A stretch of 64,000 bases of DNA, taken from contig NZ_CALCZQ010000069.1 in assembly GCF_937903345.1 (NCBI RefSeq), positions 1 to 64,000 of the forward strand, given 5' to 3'. The first letter of the stretch is position 1. The number at the start of each line of letters is the position of its first letter. Positions 1 to 9,069 of the stretch are shown here, piece after piece. A program made the position numbers and the translations under genes. The notes beneath the pieces were generated by a model. That model saw nothing but the letters and a program-made list of their open reading frames with translations, was not told the origin of the DNA and made no database searches. Origin of the DNA: an uncultured Emticicia sp. (GTDB lineage Bacteria > Bacteroidota > Bacteroidia > Cytophagales > Spirosomataceae).

Positions 1-230
1 TAACCTTCAAGTTTAAAATAAGTTAAATAATTATCAAAATATTGTGATTTGTGCAAACGATTGTATTACCGAATTATTAAATAAAAGCTTATTAATGAAT
101 ATACATTTCTCAATATAATACCTTTTAGTCTAAATATTATCTTATTTTTCATAGACACATTAAAAGTTTTTAATATATCTTTAAACGAAGTTTAAAACAA
201 AATGTTCATTAACCTTAATCAAAAATTTCT

Positions 231-3200
231 ATGAAAAAATTTACTCTGCGGGCATTAGTAGTACTACTTCTCGGAGCTTTAGGAGCATTTTCTGTTCCAA
301 ATGCTTTTGCCAAACCTGGCTCAGGAAAATTTCTTGAGCAAAAAGTTTCGGGAAAGGTAACCGATGCTGAAAAAGGAGACGCTCTTCCTGGAGTAAGCAT
401 TCTCATCAAAGGCACACAAAAAGGAACAACAACAGATGCCAATGGTGAGTATTCAATTACTGTGGCTGACAGTAAGGCGGTATTAGTATTTAGTATCGTG
501 GGCTACGAACCTCAAGAAGTTGTTGTCGGAAATCGTGCAACAATCAATCTAGGAATGATGACCGACACAAAAACTCTTGGAGAAGTTGTTGTGGTTGGTT
601 ACGGTGTTCAGAAAAAAGAAACTATCACAGGTTCGGTCGCTTCAGTAAAAGGCTCTGAATTAATCAAATCGCCAACTGTAAACTTGAGTAACTCAATTGC
701 AGGTCGTATGGCGGGTGTTGTAGCGGTAAACCGTAGTGGTGAGCCAGGTGCCGATGGTTCAGCTATTCGTATTCGTGGTTCTAATACCTTGAATAATGGT
801 GATGCCCTTATTGTGGTTGATGGAATCCCAAATCGTGCGGGTGGACTAGACCGTATTAATCCAAACGATATAGAAAGTGTATCAGTTTTGAAAGATGCTT
901 CCGCAGCTATTTATGGTTCTCGTGCTGCAAATGGAGTAATCTTGATTACAACAAAACGTGGAAAAACAGGTAAGCCAGTAGTTTCATATTCTGCCAACCA
1001 AGGTTTCTCTCAACCAACAGTAATTCCTAAATTAACCAACGCCTCACAATACGTAAGTATGCTTAATGATCTTGATATCTATGGATTACCTGTGAGCGAA
1101 TGGGCGGGTGCAAACGCTGCTTATAAATCTACTGGTTCGTTTACACGTCCAAATGGTACAATCAGAAAAGCTCCGTTTTCTCCTACTGATATACAAAAGT
1201 ATGCTGATGGTTCTGATCCTTGGTTATATCCAAATACTGATTGGTACAAAGCTACCCTGAAAACTTGGTCGCCGCAAACGCAACATAATTTGCAAATTTC
1301 GGGTGGAACGGAAAGCGTGAAATACTTAGCATCAGTTGGTTACCAAAACCAAGACGCTTTCTACAAAAACTCTGCAACGAATTACCAACAATACGATATT
1401 CGTTTGAATTTAGATGCTAAAATCAACAAATATATTAACTTAAATATTGGTATTTTGGGTCGTGAAGAAGCTCGTAACTATCCAACTCGTTCGGCAGGTG
1501 CAATTTTCAGAATGCAAATGCGTGGAAAACCACAACAGCAAGCATTTTGGCCAAATGGTCTTCCTGGACCTGATATCGAAAACGGTGAAAACCCAGTTGT
1601 AATCACAACCGACCTATCGGGTTATGACCGCCAAAAGCAAGATTATATTCAGACAAATGGATCACTTGACATTCAAATTCCTTGGGTAAAAGGATTGAAA
1701 TTTACTGGAACAGCGGCAATTGATAAAAGACTCGGAACAAGAAAGTTATGGCAAATTCCATGGACGCTTTACCAACAAGGTTCAGGATTTGAGGCCGATG
1801 GTACAACTCCTAAATTGGTTGCAAGTAAAAGAGGCCCAGCCGAACCAAACTTGAATCAATCTTATGACGACCAATTGAATATTTTATTGGGCGGTGTTGC
1901 TACTTATGAGCGTACATTTGGCAACCATGGACTAACAGTTTTGGCAGGAACAAATACTGAAACCATCGAAGGAAATAACTTTAATGCTTACCGTCGTTAC
2001 TTTATTTCGCCTGCTCTCGACCAAATGTTTGCTGGTGGTGACTTAGAGAGAAACAATGGTGGTGGCGGTTTTGAAACTGCTCGTATCAATTATTTTGGAC
2101 GTGTTGCCTATAACTTTAAAGAGAAATATTTAGCTGAATTTTTATGGAGATATGATGGTTCTGACCGTTTCCCGAAAGCCACTCGTTATGGTTTCTTCCC
2201 AGGTGTGATGGCAGGTTGGGTAATGTCAGAAGAGAAGTTTATGAAAAGCCTATCATTCATTAGCTTCTTGAAATTAAGAGGATCGTGGGGACAATTGGGT
2301 AATGACCAAGTAAACCTTCCTAATTCAAGTACACCTGCTACCTACCAATATCTCTCTACTTATGGCTTCCGTAGTTATATTTTGGGTGATGCTGAACAAA
2401 AAACTTTGTTTGAAACGCGTCTTCCTAACGAAAATATCACTTGGGAGGTAGCTTCTAACTCAAATATAGGCTTAGAAGGTCAATTATTTAACGGAAAAAT
2501 CAACTTTGAGTTAGATTATTTTGTAAATAAACGATCAAAAATCCTCTGGTTCAAAAATGCTTCGGTGCCACAATCAACAGGTATCACACTTCCTGCTCAA
2601 AACTTTGGTGAAGTTTCAAACCGTGGTTTTGACTTTAATGTGGGCTACCGTGGACAAACTGGTGAGTTCAAATACAACATTAGTGTAAATGGTGGATATG
2701 CCAAAAACACAATTGATTTCTGGGATGAAGCTCCTGGAGCTCCAGAATGGCAACGTACTACTGGTCGCCCGATGAATACTTTCATGGCTTATATTTACGA
2801 TGGTGTCTTTAAAGACCAAGCAGCAATTGATGCTCGTGGAATTGATTACACGGCAATTGTAAAAGAACTTCGCCCTGGAGATATGAAATACAAGGACTAT
2901 AATGGCGACGGTAAAATTACACCTGACGACCAAGTAAGAACAGATTTTACCCAACTTCCGATGTTCCAAGGCGGTATCAACTTAGGTGGTCAATACAAAA
3001 ACTTTGACCTAACAGTCTTGATTCAAGGTGCAGCAGGAGCCAGACAATATATAGGAACAGGCGAAATGGGAAATATCGGAAATTACTTATCGGATATTTA
3101 CGAAAATCGTTGGACAATTGACAATCCAAGTGATGTTCACCCACGTATTGCTAACCGTTCAGACCAATACTATTCAAACAATAACACATATTGGTTGAGA

Positions 3201-3422
3201 AGTTCTGACTACCTACGTTTAAAAAACTTTGAATTAGGTTACACAATTCCTGAAACAATTGGCAAAAAAGTTGGTTTTAGCAGTATGAGAGTGTATGCAA
3301 GTGGGGTTAACTTATTTACAATTGACAAACTAAAAATATATGACCCAGAAAATACGAACAATAACGGTCAGTATTATCCTCAATCAAGAGTAATGAACTT
3401 AGGTTTAAATATCAAATTTTAA
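231..3422 (+). CDS. SusC/RagA-type TonB-dependent outer-membrane receptor
   Basis: This is an outer-membrane TonB-dependent transporter of the SusC family, 1063 aa, the usual length. A signal peptide covers about residues 1-27 (cleavage after AFA). A carboxypeptidase-regulatory-like beta-sandwich follows (about 38-120, with the VSGKVTDAEKG opening). Next come a TonB-box-like EVVVVGYG segment, a plug domain (about 125-235, with IRIRGSNTLNNGDALIVVDG) and a long beta-barrel ending in the aromatic residue F. It lies 12 bases upstream of a SusD gene, so the two form a co-transcribed pair in which SusD caps the SusC barrel and energy comes from TonB. No glycoside hydrolase or peptidase is adjacent, so the substrate cannot be inferred. 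The family call is very secure. Confidence 0.97.
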   Translation: MKKFTLRALVVLLLGALGAFSVPNAFAKPGSGKFLEQKVSGKVTDAEKGDALPGVSILIKGTQKGTTTDANGEYSITVADSKAVLVFSIVGYEPQEVVVGNRATINLGMMTDTKTLGEVVVVGYGVQKKETITGSVASVKGSELIKSPTVNLSNSIAGRMAGVVAVNRSGEPGADGSAIRIRGSNTLNNGDALIVVDGIPNRAGGLDRINPNDIESVSVLKDASAAIYGSRAANGVILITTKRGKTGKPVVSYSANQGFSQPTVIPKLTNASQYVSMLNDLDIYGLPVSEWAGANAAYKSTGSFTRPNGTIRKAPFSPTDIQKYADGSDPWLYPNTDWYKATLKTWSPQTQHNLQISGGTESVKYLASVGYQNQDAFYKNSATNYQQYDIRLNLDAKINKYINLNIGILGREEARNYPTRSAGAIFRMQMRGKPQQQAFWPNGLPGPDIENGENPVVITTDLSGYDRQKQDYIQTNGSLDIQIPWVKGLKFTGTAAIDKRLGTRKLWQIPWTLYQQGSGFEADGTTPKLVASKRGPAEPNLNQSYDDQLNILLGGVATYERTFGNHGLTVLAGTNTETIEGNNFNAYRRYFISPALDQMFAGGDLERNNGGGGFETARINYFGRVAYNFKEKYLAEFLWRYDGSDRFPKATRYGFFPGVMAGWVMSEEKFMKSLSFISFLKLRGSWGQLGNDQVNLPNSSTPATYQYLSTYGFRSYILGDAEQKTLFETRLPNENITWEVASNSNIGLEGQLFNGKINFELDYFVNKRSKILWFKNASVPQSTGITLPAQNFGEVSNRGFDFNVGYRGQTGEFKYNISVNGGYAKNTIDFWDEAPGAPEWQRTTGRPMNTFMAYIYDGVFKDQAAIDARGIDYTAIVKELRPGDMKYKDYNGDGKITPDDQVRTDFTQLPMFQGGINLGGQYKNFDLTVLIQGAAGARQYIGTGEMGNIGNYLSDIYENRWTIDNPSDVHPRIANRSDQYYSNNNTYWLRSSDYLRLKNFELGYTIPETIGKKVGFSSMRVYASGVNLFTIDKLKIYDPENTNNNGQYYPQSRVMNLGLNIKF

Positions 3423-3434
3423 TTAATTAGAAAA

Positions 3435-5291
3435 ATGAAAATGTATAAAAAATTAATTTTGTCATTCTTTGCAGTTTCGTTTTTTACGGTAAGCTGTAAT
3501 GATGATTTTGTTGATACCAAACCTCTCGATCAATTATCGGAGAATGTAGTTTGGGGAGATGCATCTTTGGCGGAAGCTTTTGTAAGTGAACTTTATGGGG
3601 GCTTAGGTGTTGGTGGTTTCAATGAGCAAATGCTCGCATCCTTGACTGATGAAACTATTTTTACGCATCCTGGAAGAAATATTACTACTATTACAGAAGG
3701 GAGAAGTAATCCTGCTGATCCAGGTTGGATTAATGGTACTTTGAGTTGGGTAAATATGTATTCTCGTATCAGAGCATGTAACCTTGCATTGAAAAATTTA
3801 GAGAATCCTCAATTTGCAAATACTGGAAATATTGTTGAGCGAATGAAAGGAGAAACCAAATTTATGCGAGCTTACTATTACCACCAATTAGTTAGATATT
3901 ATGGTGGTGTGCCAATAGTTGATAAAGCATTCTCTTTAAATGATACCGATTTCTTGTCTGCTCGAAATACTTTTGAAGAATGCTTAAACTTCATCATAAA
4001 AGACCTTGATGAAGCCGCTACTTTATTGAATGGAAAATCATTACAAAAAGGTCGTGCAACTACAGCATCAGCTCTTGCTCTAAAATCACGTATGTTGATT
4101 TATGCAGCAAGTGATTTATATGACGTTCCTACTGCAAAAGTGAAATCTAAAGCGATGGCATCTGTCGCAAAGCCTGAATTAATGGGTCTAGTGAATGGTA
4201 CTCGTACTGATCGTTGGCAGAAGGCAAAGGCTGCGGCGAAAGCAGTTTTGGATTTACCAGGCTTTGGCTTCCAATTAGGACTTACAGCTCCAGTTACAGC
4301 TGACCAAGCAGCTACTAACTACCAAAATCAATCATTAGCAAGAAATGGTGGACAAAACGAAATCATTTTTGGACGTTACTTCATTCAAAGTAAAAACGAA
4401 GATGGAGGTCGAGTTGGTCTTTTCAATGGACCAAATGGCTACAACAATTGGGCAGGTAATACGCCAATCCAAGAGTTAATTGATGATTACGAAATGATGG
4501 ATGGTTCGAAGTTCGATTGGAACAAGCCAGAGCATGCAAAATCTCCTTACGAAAACCGTGACCCTCGTTTGAGATCAACTATTTTATATGAAGGCTCGCC
4601 GTGGAAGCCACGTTCAGCAAGTGCTTCTCCTCTTGACCCAGCTAATCAAATTCAAACTGGTGAATACGAAGTTGTTTCGGGTGGAGCAAAGAAAACTCAC
4701 TTTGGTTTAGATACACGTAAAAGTAGCATCGAAGACTGGAATGGTAGTTATACAGGCTATTATATGCGTAAGTTTACAGACCCAAATCCGGGTTTAGTTG
4801 ACCAAAACTCTTGGCAGCAAATTCCTTGGCCGTTCTTGCGTTACACTGAAGCAGTTTTCAATTATGTTGAGGCTTGTATCGAATTGGGCGAAGATGTTGA
4901 AGCTAAAAGATGGTTGAATCAGATTCGTTTCCGTGCCGGTATGCCAGCAATTACCGAAACTGGTGATGCTCTTCGCCAGCGTTATCGCAACGAGCGTCGT
5001 GTTGAAATGGTATTTGAAGAACAACGTTATCATGATGCACGTCGTTGGATGATTGCCCCAACAACGCTTGGCCGCAAAGCAAGTATTATTAATGTTAAAG
5101 GAACACTGAAGGCAGGCAAGACTGTTTCGACGTACAAATATGACCCAACAAGCTACGATTATACTTATACTGTCGGTAAAATTGACCCGGGTAAAGAGAA
5201 TCGTAACTGGGATGACAAAATTTATTTCTTACCGATTCATAGAGATGAAATGAACCGTAATAATAAATTAGTACAGAATCCTGGATACTAA
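3435..5291 (+). CDS. SusD/RagB-type surface lipoprotein
   Basis: This is the ligand-binding lipoprotein partner of the preceding SusC, 618 aa. It has a lipoprotein signal with the lipidated Cys at residue 21 (TVSC). The Cys is followed by the acidic NDDF, which fits the surface-export signal of Bacteroidota lipoproteins. The TPR-rich SusD fold is suggested by RAYYYHQLVRYYGGVP (about residues 140-155), a hallmark of the family. The C-terminal region has the typical RNERRVEMVFEEQRYHDARRW block followed by YDYTYTVGKIDPGK and the closing LPIHRDEMNRNNKLVQNPGY-type end. It is the last gene of the SusCD pair and is followed by a strong intrinsic terminator. Confidence 0.96.
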   Translation: MKMYKKLILSFFAVSFFTVSCNDDFVDTKPLDQLSENVVWGDASLAEAFVSELYGGLGVGGFNEQMLASLTDETIFTHPGRNITTITEGRSNPADPGWINGTLSWVNMYSRIRACNLALKNLENPQFANTGNIVERMKGETKFMRAYYYHQLVRYYGGVPIVDKAFSLNDTDFLSARNTFEECLNFIIKDLDEAATLLNGKSLQKGRATTASALALKSRMLIYAASDLYDVPTAKVKSKAMASVAKPELMGLVNGTRTDRWQKAKAAAKAVLDLPGFGFQLGLTAPVTADQAATNYQNQSLARNGGQNEIIFGRYFIQSKNEDGGRVGLFNGPNGYNNWAGNTPIQELIDDYEMMDGSKFDWNKPEHAKSPYENRDPRLRSTILYEGSPWKPRSASASPLDPANQIQTGEYEVVSGGAKKTHFGLDTRKSSIEDWNGSYTGYYMRKFTDPNPGLVDQNSWQQIPWPFLRYTEAVFNYVEACIELGEDVEAKRWLNQIRFRAGMPAITETGDALRQRYRNERRVEMVFEEQRYHDARRWMIAPTTLGRKASIINVKGTLKAGKTVSTYKYDPTSYDYTYTVGKIDPGKENRNWDDKIYFLPIHRDEMNRNNKLVQNPGY

Positions 5292-5302
5292 TATTGGTTA
5301 TC

Positions 5303-5350
5303 AAAAAATGGGTTGTCTAAAGCTGTGAAGCTTTAGACAACCCATTTTTT
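5303..5350 (+). terminator. Intrinsic terminator after susCD
   Basis: The arms 5303-5324 and 5329-5350 are perfectly complementary around a GTGA loop. The core is GGGTTGTCTAAAGCT paired with AGCTTTAGACAACCC, flanked by an A-run and a T-run. It begins 12 bases after the SusD stop and ends transcription of the pair. The flanking A/T symmetry means it could work in both directions. Confidence 0.9.
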
Positions 5351-5389
5351 ATTTCATCATTCTATTTTTTCTATCACAACACAACTTCG

Positions 5390-5397
5390 TATATTTG
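5390..5397 (+). promoter_or_regulatory. Candidate Bacteroidota promoter (-7 box)
   Basis: TATATTTG matches the phylum -7 consensus TAnnTTTG and lies about 60 bases before the FG-GAP gene, just after the susCD terminator. I see no clear -33 TTG at the usual spacing. The call rests on the -7 box and its position. Confidence 0.4.
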
Positions 5398-5459
5398 TTC
5401 TATTATAAAAAAATTAACCATACTCACTTCTCAAAATTGGAGAAATGATTTCTCATAAA

Positions 5460-8400
5460 ATGAAAATTTCTACCCTTTCATACCTATTTTTAATCAGTCT
5501 ATTTTTGATTTCCTGTAATAAGTCTTCCTCTGAACAAAATACCTCAGGTGAAGAAGGCGAGAAACAAGAGCCAATCTTTACCCTGCTATTTCCAGACAAA
5601 ACCAATATAGATTTTCAGAATATCATTAACGAAGGGCTGAATACCAATGTTTTGATGTACGAATACTTCTATAATGGCGGAGGGGTAGCAGTGGGTGACG
5701 TCAACGGGGATGGCCTTGAAGACCTTTATTTTACGAGTAATATGCAGCAAAATAAATTGTATCTCAATAAAAATAAGATGCAATTTCTAGACATAACCAC
5801 CCGAGCAGGCGTGGCAGGAAGAGAAGGTCCTTGGAAAACAGGCACAACAATGGTCGATATAAATGCCGATGGAAAATTGGATATATATGTTTGTCATTCG
5901 GGCAATCTGCAAGCCAATAAGAAAGCCAACGAACTATTCATCAATCAAGGTAATGGAGCCGATGGTATTCCGACTTTTGTAGAACAAGCTGCAAAATTTG
6001 GTCTTGATAGCCCAGCATCAAGCACAAATGCTTACTTTTTCGATGCCGATAAAGATGGCGATTTAGATATGTTTTTACTAAATCATAACATAAAATCACT
6101 TCCAGTTCTAGATGAGGCACGAACAGCCGCCCTCATAAAAGTTGACGATGCAGTAAGTGGTTCAAGATTTTTTAAAAATGATAAAGGATTTTTCAGAGAT
6201 ATTACCCGACAAGCTGGCATCCAAAGTTCGGCATTATCGTATGGCCTGGGAGCTGGAATTGCGGATTTTAATCAAGATAATTGGCCAGATATATATGTAA
6301 GTAACGATTATGCTGTGCCTGATAGATTATACATTAATAATAAAAACGGAAGCTTTCGAGAGGTAAGCCATGAGCAACTCGGCCACACCTCAAACTTCTC
6401 AATGGGAAATGATGTAGCCGATATAAATAATGACCTCCTTCCCGATATTTTCACGCTCGATATGCTTCCCGAAGACAATCGACGTCAGAAGCTTTTGATG
6501 GCACCAGATAATTATGACAAATTTGATTTAGGTGTAAGGTCAGGGTTTCATTACCAATATATGCGAAATATGCTCCAACTCAATAATGGAAACGGTACAT
6601 TTAGTGAAATTGGTCAAGTTTCAGGAATCTCAAATACTGACTGGAGTTGGGCTGCACTTTTTGCAGATTACGACAACGATGGTTTTAAGGATTTATACAT
6701 CACTAACGGTTATTTACACGATTACACTAACCTCGATTTCTTGAAATATATGGATGATTTCATGGCAACCAAACAAGGTGGTTTCCAACGAACCGATGTT
6801 CTTGAGTTGGTACAAAAAATGCCTTCATCCAATGTAAAAAACTATATTTTTAGAAATAATGGCAAACTGATTTTCAAAGACCAAACCACCAATTGGGGCA
6901 TGGGCGAGCAATCGAATAGTAGCGGTGCCGCATATACAGATTTGGATAATGATGGTGATTTAGATTTAGTCGTCAATAACATTAATTCGCCAGCATTTAT
7001 TTATCAAAACGAAGCAAATACAAAACTCGGCAATCAGTTTTTAAAATTAAAACTCAATGGCGAAAACGAAAATAAAATGGGAATTGGAGCAAAGGTATAT
7101 CTATTTGCTCCAGGAAATTCCCAATACCAAGAACAAATGCCAACTCGTGGATATCAATCGAATGTAAGTTTTACTATGAATTTTGGTTTGGGTAAAAACA
7201 CCAAAATAGACTCAATAAGAATTGTTTGGAACTCCGATAAAAGTCAAGTTTTGAAAAATATAAAGGCCAATCAGACATTAATTTTAGAGGAAAAAAATGC
7301 TTTAAAAAAAACAAATCCAGTCAATCCAAAAAATACTTTTTTTGAAGAAACAAAATCTCCCATTATTTCATTTCAGAATAAAACCACACATAATGATTTT
7401 AAAAGACAACCTTTATTGACCAATTCTCAATCATTCATAAGTCCTGTAATAGTAAAAGGCGATGTTAACAAAGATGGACTTGAAGATGTTTTTGTGGGCG
7501 GAAGCTACGGAAAAGGCAGCGAACTTTACATTCAGACAAACGGTACTTCTTTACAATTCACAAAGAAAGCATTTCCATCAAATCCAAATGCCGATGTAAG
7601 CGATGCAGTCTTTTTCGATGCCAACAGCGATGGTTTTCAAGATATTTATGTGGCCTATGGAGGTTATGGTAATTTCACCGAAAACGACCCAAATCTCCAA
7701 GATCAGCTATTTTTAAATAATGGCAAGGGCGATTTCCAACTTAGCCCTTCTTCCCTACCTTCTATGCTCACTAGCACAGGATGTGTTCGAGTAGCCGACA
7801 TCAATGGAGACTCAAAACCCGACCTATTTGTGGGCGGACGAGTTTCTATTGGAAAATATCCAAACATTCCACGAAGTTATATCTTAATCAATGAAGGCAA
7901 AGGAAACAGTTCTACGCCACAATTTAAAGAAAATACTCCTGAAGAATTAAAATACATTGGTATGGTAACTGATGCCGCTTTTGTTGATTTAAATAAAGAT
8001 AAAAAACAAGAATTGGTTATCGTAGGAGAATGGATGCGAATAACGGTTTTTGAAAACAACATTGGTAAATTGGTAAATAAAACTGATAATTATTTTGACC
8101 GAAAACTATCTGGTTGGTGGAATAAACTAATAGTTGAAGACCTCAACGGTGATGGTTCGCCAGATTTATTGGTAGGAAATTTAGGCCTTAATAGTCAAGC
8201 AAAAGCAAGCGATAATCAACCGATCGAGCTTTATTACAAAGATTTTGATGATAATGGTAGCATTGACCCTATTTTGTGTACTTATATTCAGGCACAAAGC
8301 TATCCATACTTAACTCGTGACGAATTATTAGAGCAAGTGCCAACTAAACGCCCAAAATTTACATCTTATGAAAGCTACTCAAATGCTAGACTGACAGACA

Positions 8401-8807
8401 TTTTTGGTGATGATGAACTAAAAGACGCTAAAAAACTGGTAGCTAACTATTTAAAAACGGTTCTCCTAACGCAAAACGCACAAGGTAAATTTGAAGAAAA
8501 AACATTACCAATTGAAGTTCAGTATGCTCCAATTTATACAATTATAGTAACCGATTATGATCAAGACGGTAGAAAAGACCTCGTATTATGTGGCAATTTA
8601 AACAAGTCTCGTTTAAAATTTGGCAAATACGATGCTAACTATGGACTATTACTAAAAGGTGATGGCAACGGACAATTTCTGAGTATTCCACAACGTCAAT
8701 CAGGTTTTAATTTACAAGGCGATGTACGATCTGCAATTTCAATTAAAGGGCACATATTTTTTGGAATCAATCAACATGGTATTCGAACTTTTAAATCTAA
8801 TTTATGA
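5460..8807 (+). CDS. FG-GAP/VCBS repeat lipoprotein with ASPIC/UnbV domain
   Basis: This is a very large exported protein (1115 aa from this start). The start at 5460 puts the lipoprotein signal directly at the N-terminus (LFLISC followed by NKSSSEQ). An in-frame ATG at 5445 is the alternative. Many calcium-binding-type FG-GAP/VCBS repeats follow, for example GDVNGDGLEDLYF, FDADKDGDLDMF, LDNDGDLDLVV and DYDQDGRKDLVL. An ASPIC/UnbV domain sits at about residues 540-605 (GIGAKVYLF, SIRIVWNSDK). This is the CRTAC1-like architecture, with predicted integrin-like beta-propellers. Such proteins often lie beside SusCD in Cytophagales, suggesting a surface-binding role, but the function is unknown. 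It has its own promoter candidate and is separated from susCD by a terminator. Confidence 0.9.
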   Translation: MKISTLSYLFLISLFLISCNKSSSEQNTSGEEGEKQEPIFTLLFPDKTNIDFQNIINEGLNTNVLMYEYFYNGGGVAVGDVNGDGLEDLYFTSNMQQNKLYLNKNKMQFLDITTRAGVAGREGPWKTGTTMVDINADGKLDIYVCHSGNLQANKKANELFINQGNGADGIPTFVEQAAKFGLDSPASSTNAYFFDADKDGDLDMFLLNHNIKSLPVLDEARTAALIKVDDAVSGSRFFKNDKGFFRDITRQAGIQSSALSYGLGAGIADFNQDNWPDIYVSNDYAVPDRLYINNKNGSFREVSHEQLGHTSNFSMGNDVADINNDLLPDIFTLDMLPEDNRRQKLLMAPDNYDKFDLGVRSGFHYQYMRNMLQLNNGNGTFSEIGQVSGISNTDWSWAALFADYDNDGFKDLYITNGYLHDYTNLDFLKYMDDFMATKQGGFQRTDVLELVQKMPSSNVKNYIFRNNGKLIFKDQTTNWGMGEQSNSSGAAYTDLDNDGDLDLVVNNINSPAFIYQNEANTKLGNQFLKLKLNGENENKMGIGAKVYLFAPGNSQYQEQMPTRGYQSNVSFTMNFGLGKNTKIDSIRIVWNSDKSQVLKNIKANQTLILEEKNALKKTNPVNPKNTFFEETKSPIISFQNKTTHNDFKRQPLLTNSQSFISPVIVKGDVNKDGLEDVFVGGSYGKGSELYIQTNGTSLQFTKKAFPSNPNADVSDAVFFDANSDGFQDIYVAYGGYGNFTENDPNLQDQLFLNNGKGDFQLSPSSLPSMLTSTGCVRVADINGDSKPDLFVGGRVSIGKYPNIPRSYILINEGKGNSSTPQFKENTPEELKYIGMVTDAAFVDLNKDKKQELVIVGEWMRITVFENNIGKLVNKTDNYFDRKLSGWWNKLIVEDLNGDGSPDLLVGNLGLNSQAKASDNQPIELYYKDFDDNGSIDPILCTYIQAQSYPYLTRDELLEQVPTKRPKFTSYESYSNARLTDIFGDDELKDAKKLVANYLKTVLLTQNAQGKFEEKTLPIEVQYAPIYTIIVTDYDQDGRKDLVLCGNLNKSRLKFGKYDANYGLLLKGDGNGQFLSIPQRQSGFNLQGDVRSAISIKGHIFFGINQHGIRTFKSNL

Positions 8808-8961
8808 GAAAAAAAATTATAATCATTCATATAATTTTCTTAATAATGTGCAAACAATTGCATTTCCATTTTATTGACCAAATAGCTCTAATTTAATGAT
8901 TACACAGCGTGTAAATTAAATATATTTCGATATTATTTCTTTTATTAATTCAAAATAATCT

Positions 8962-8969
8962 TATATTTG
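8962..8969 (+). promoter_or_regulatory. Candidate promoter -7 box for galK leader
   Basis: TATATTTG matches TAnnTTTG and lies about 100 bases before the likely galK ATG. Transcription from here would start near 8975 and run through the hairpin at 9018-9050 before reaching galK. Confidence 0.4.
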
Positions 8970-9017
8970 ATTTTAGTAGAAAGAATCAAAAGTGATTAAG
9001 TTATTAAAACTTTATAG

Positions 9018-9050
9018 AAGTCCCAATGTTTCTTGGGACTTTCTTTTTTT
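9018..9050 (+). terminator. Terminator-like hairpin in galK leader
   Basis: AAGTCCCAA (9018-9026) pairs perfectly with TTGGGACTT (9033-9041) around a 6-base loop. It is followed by a T-rich tract to 9050. It lies 20 bases before the galK ATG at 9070 and downstream of a promoter-like box at 8962. It is either a late terminator for the upstream gene or an attenuator in the galK leader. Its presence argues against the in-frame GTG at 8992 being a real start. Confidence 0.7.
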
Positions 9051-9069
9051 ACTCTTTTACCAAAAACAA

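Noticed and set aside
5440..5454. 7-1-7 inverted repeat GAGAAAT-G-ATTTCTC around the first ATG of the FG-GAP gene
   Set aside because: A one-base loop cannot form a normal RNA hairpin, and such short AT-rich symmetry is expected by chance. No second copy supports an operator.
231..8807. Polysaccharide utilisation locus
   Set aside because: SusC and SusD alone are not enough. No carbohydrate-active enzyme lies within the visible neighbourhood.
8992..9069. GTG-initiated 26-residue N-terminal extension of galactokinase
   Set aside because: It is encoded by a terminator-like hairpin and is absent from the usual galactokinase length. The ATG at 9070 or 9085 gives the normal N-terminus.
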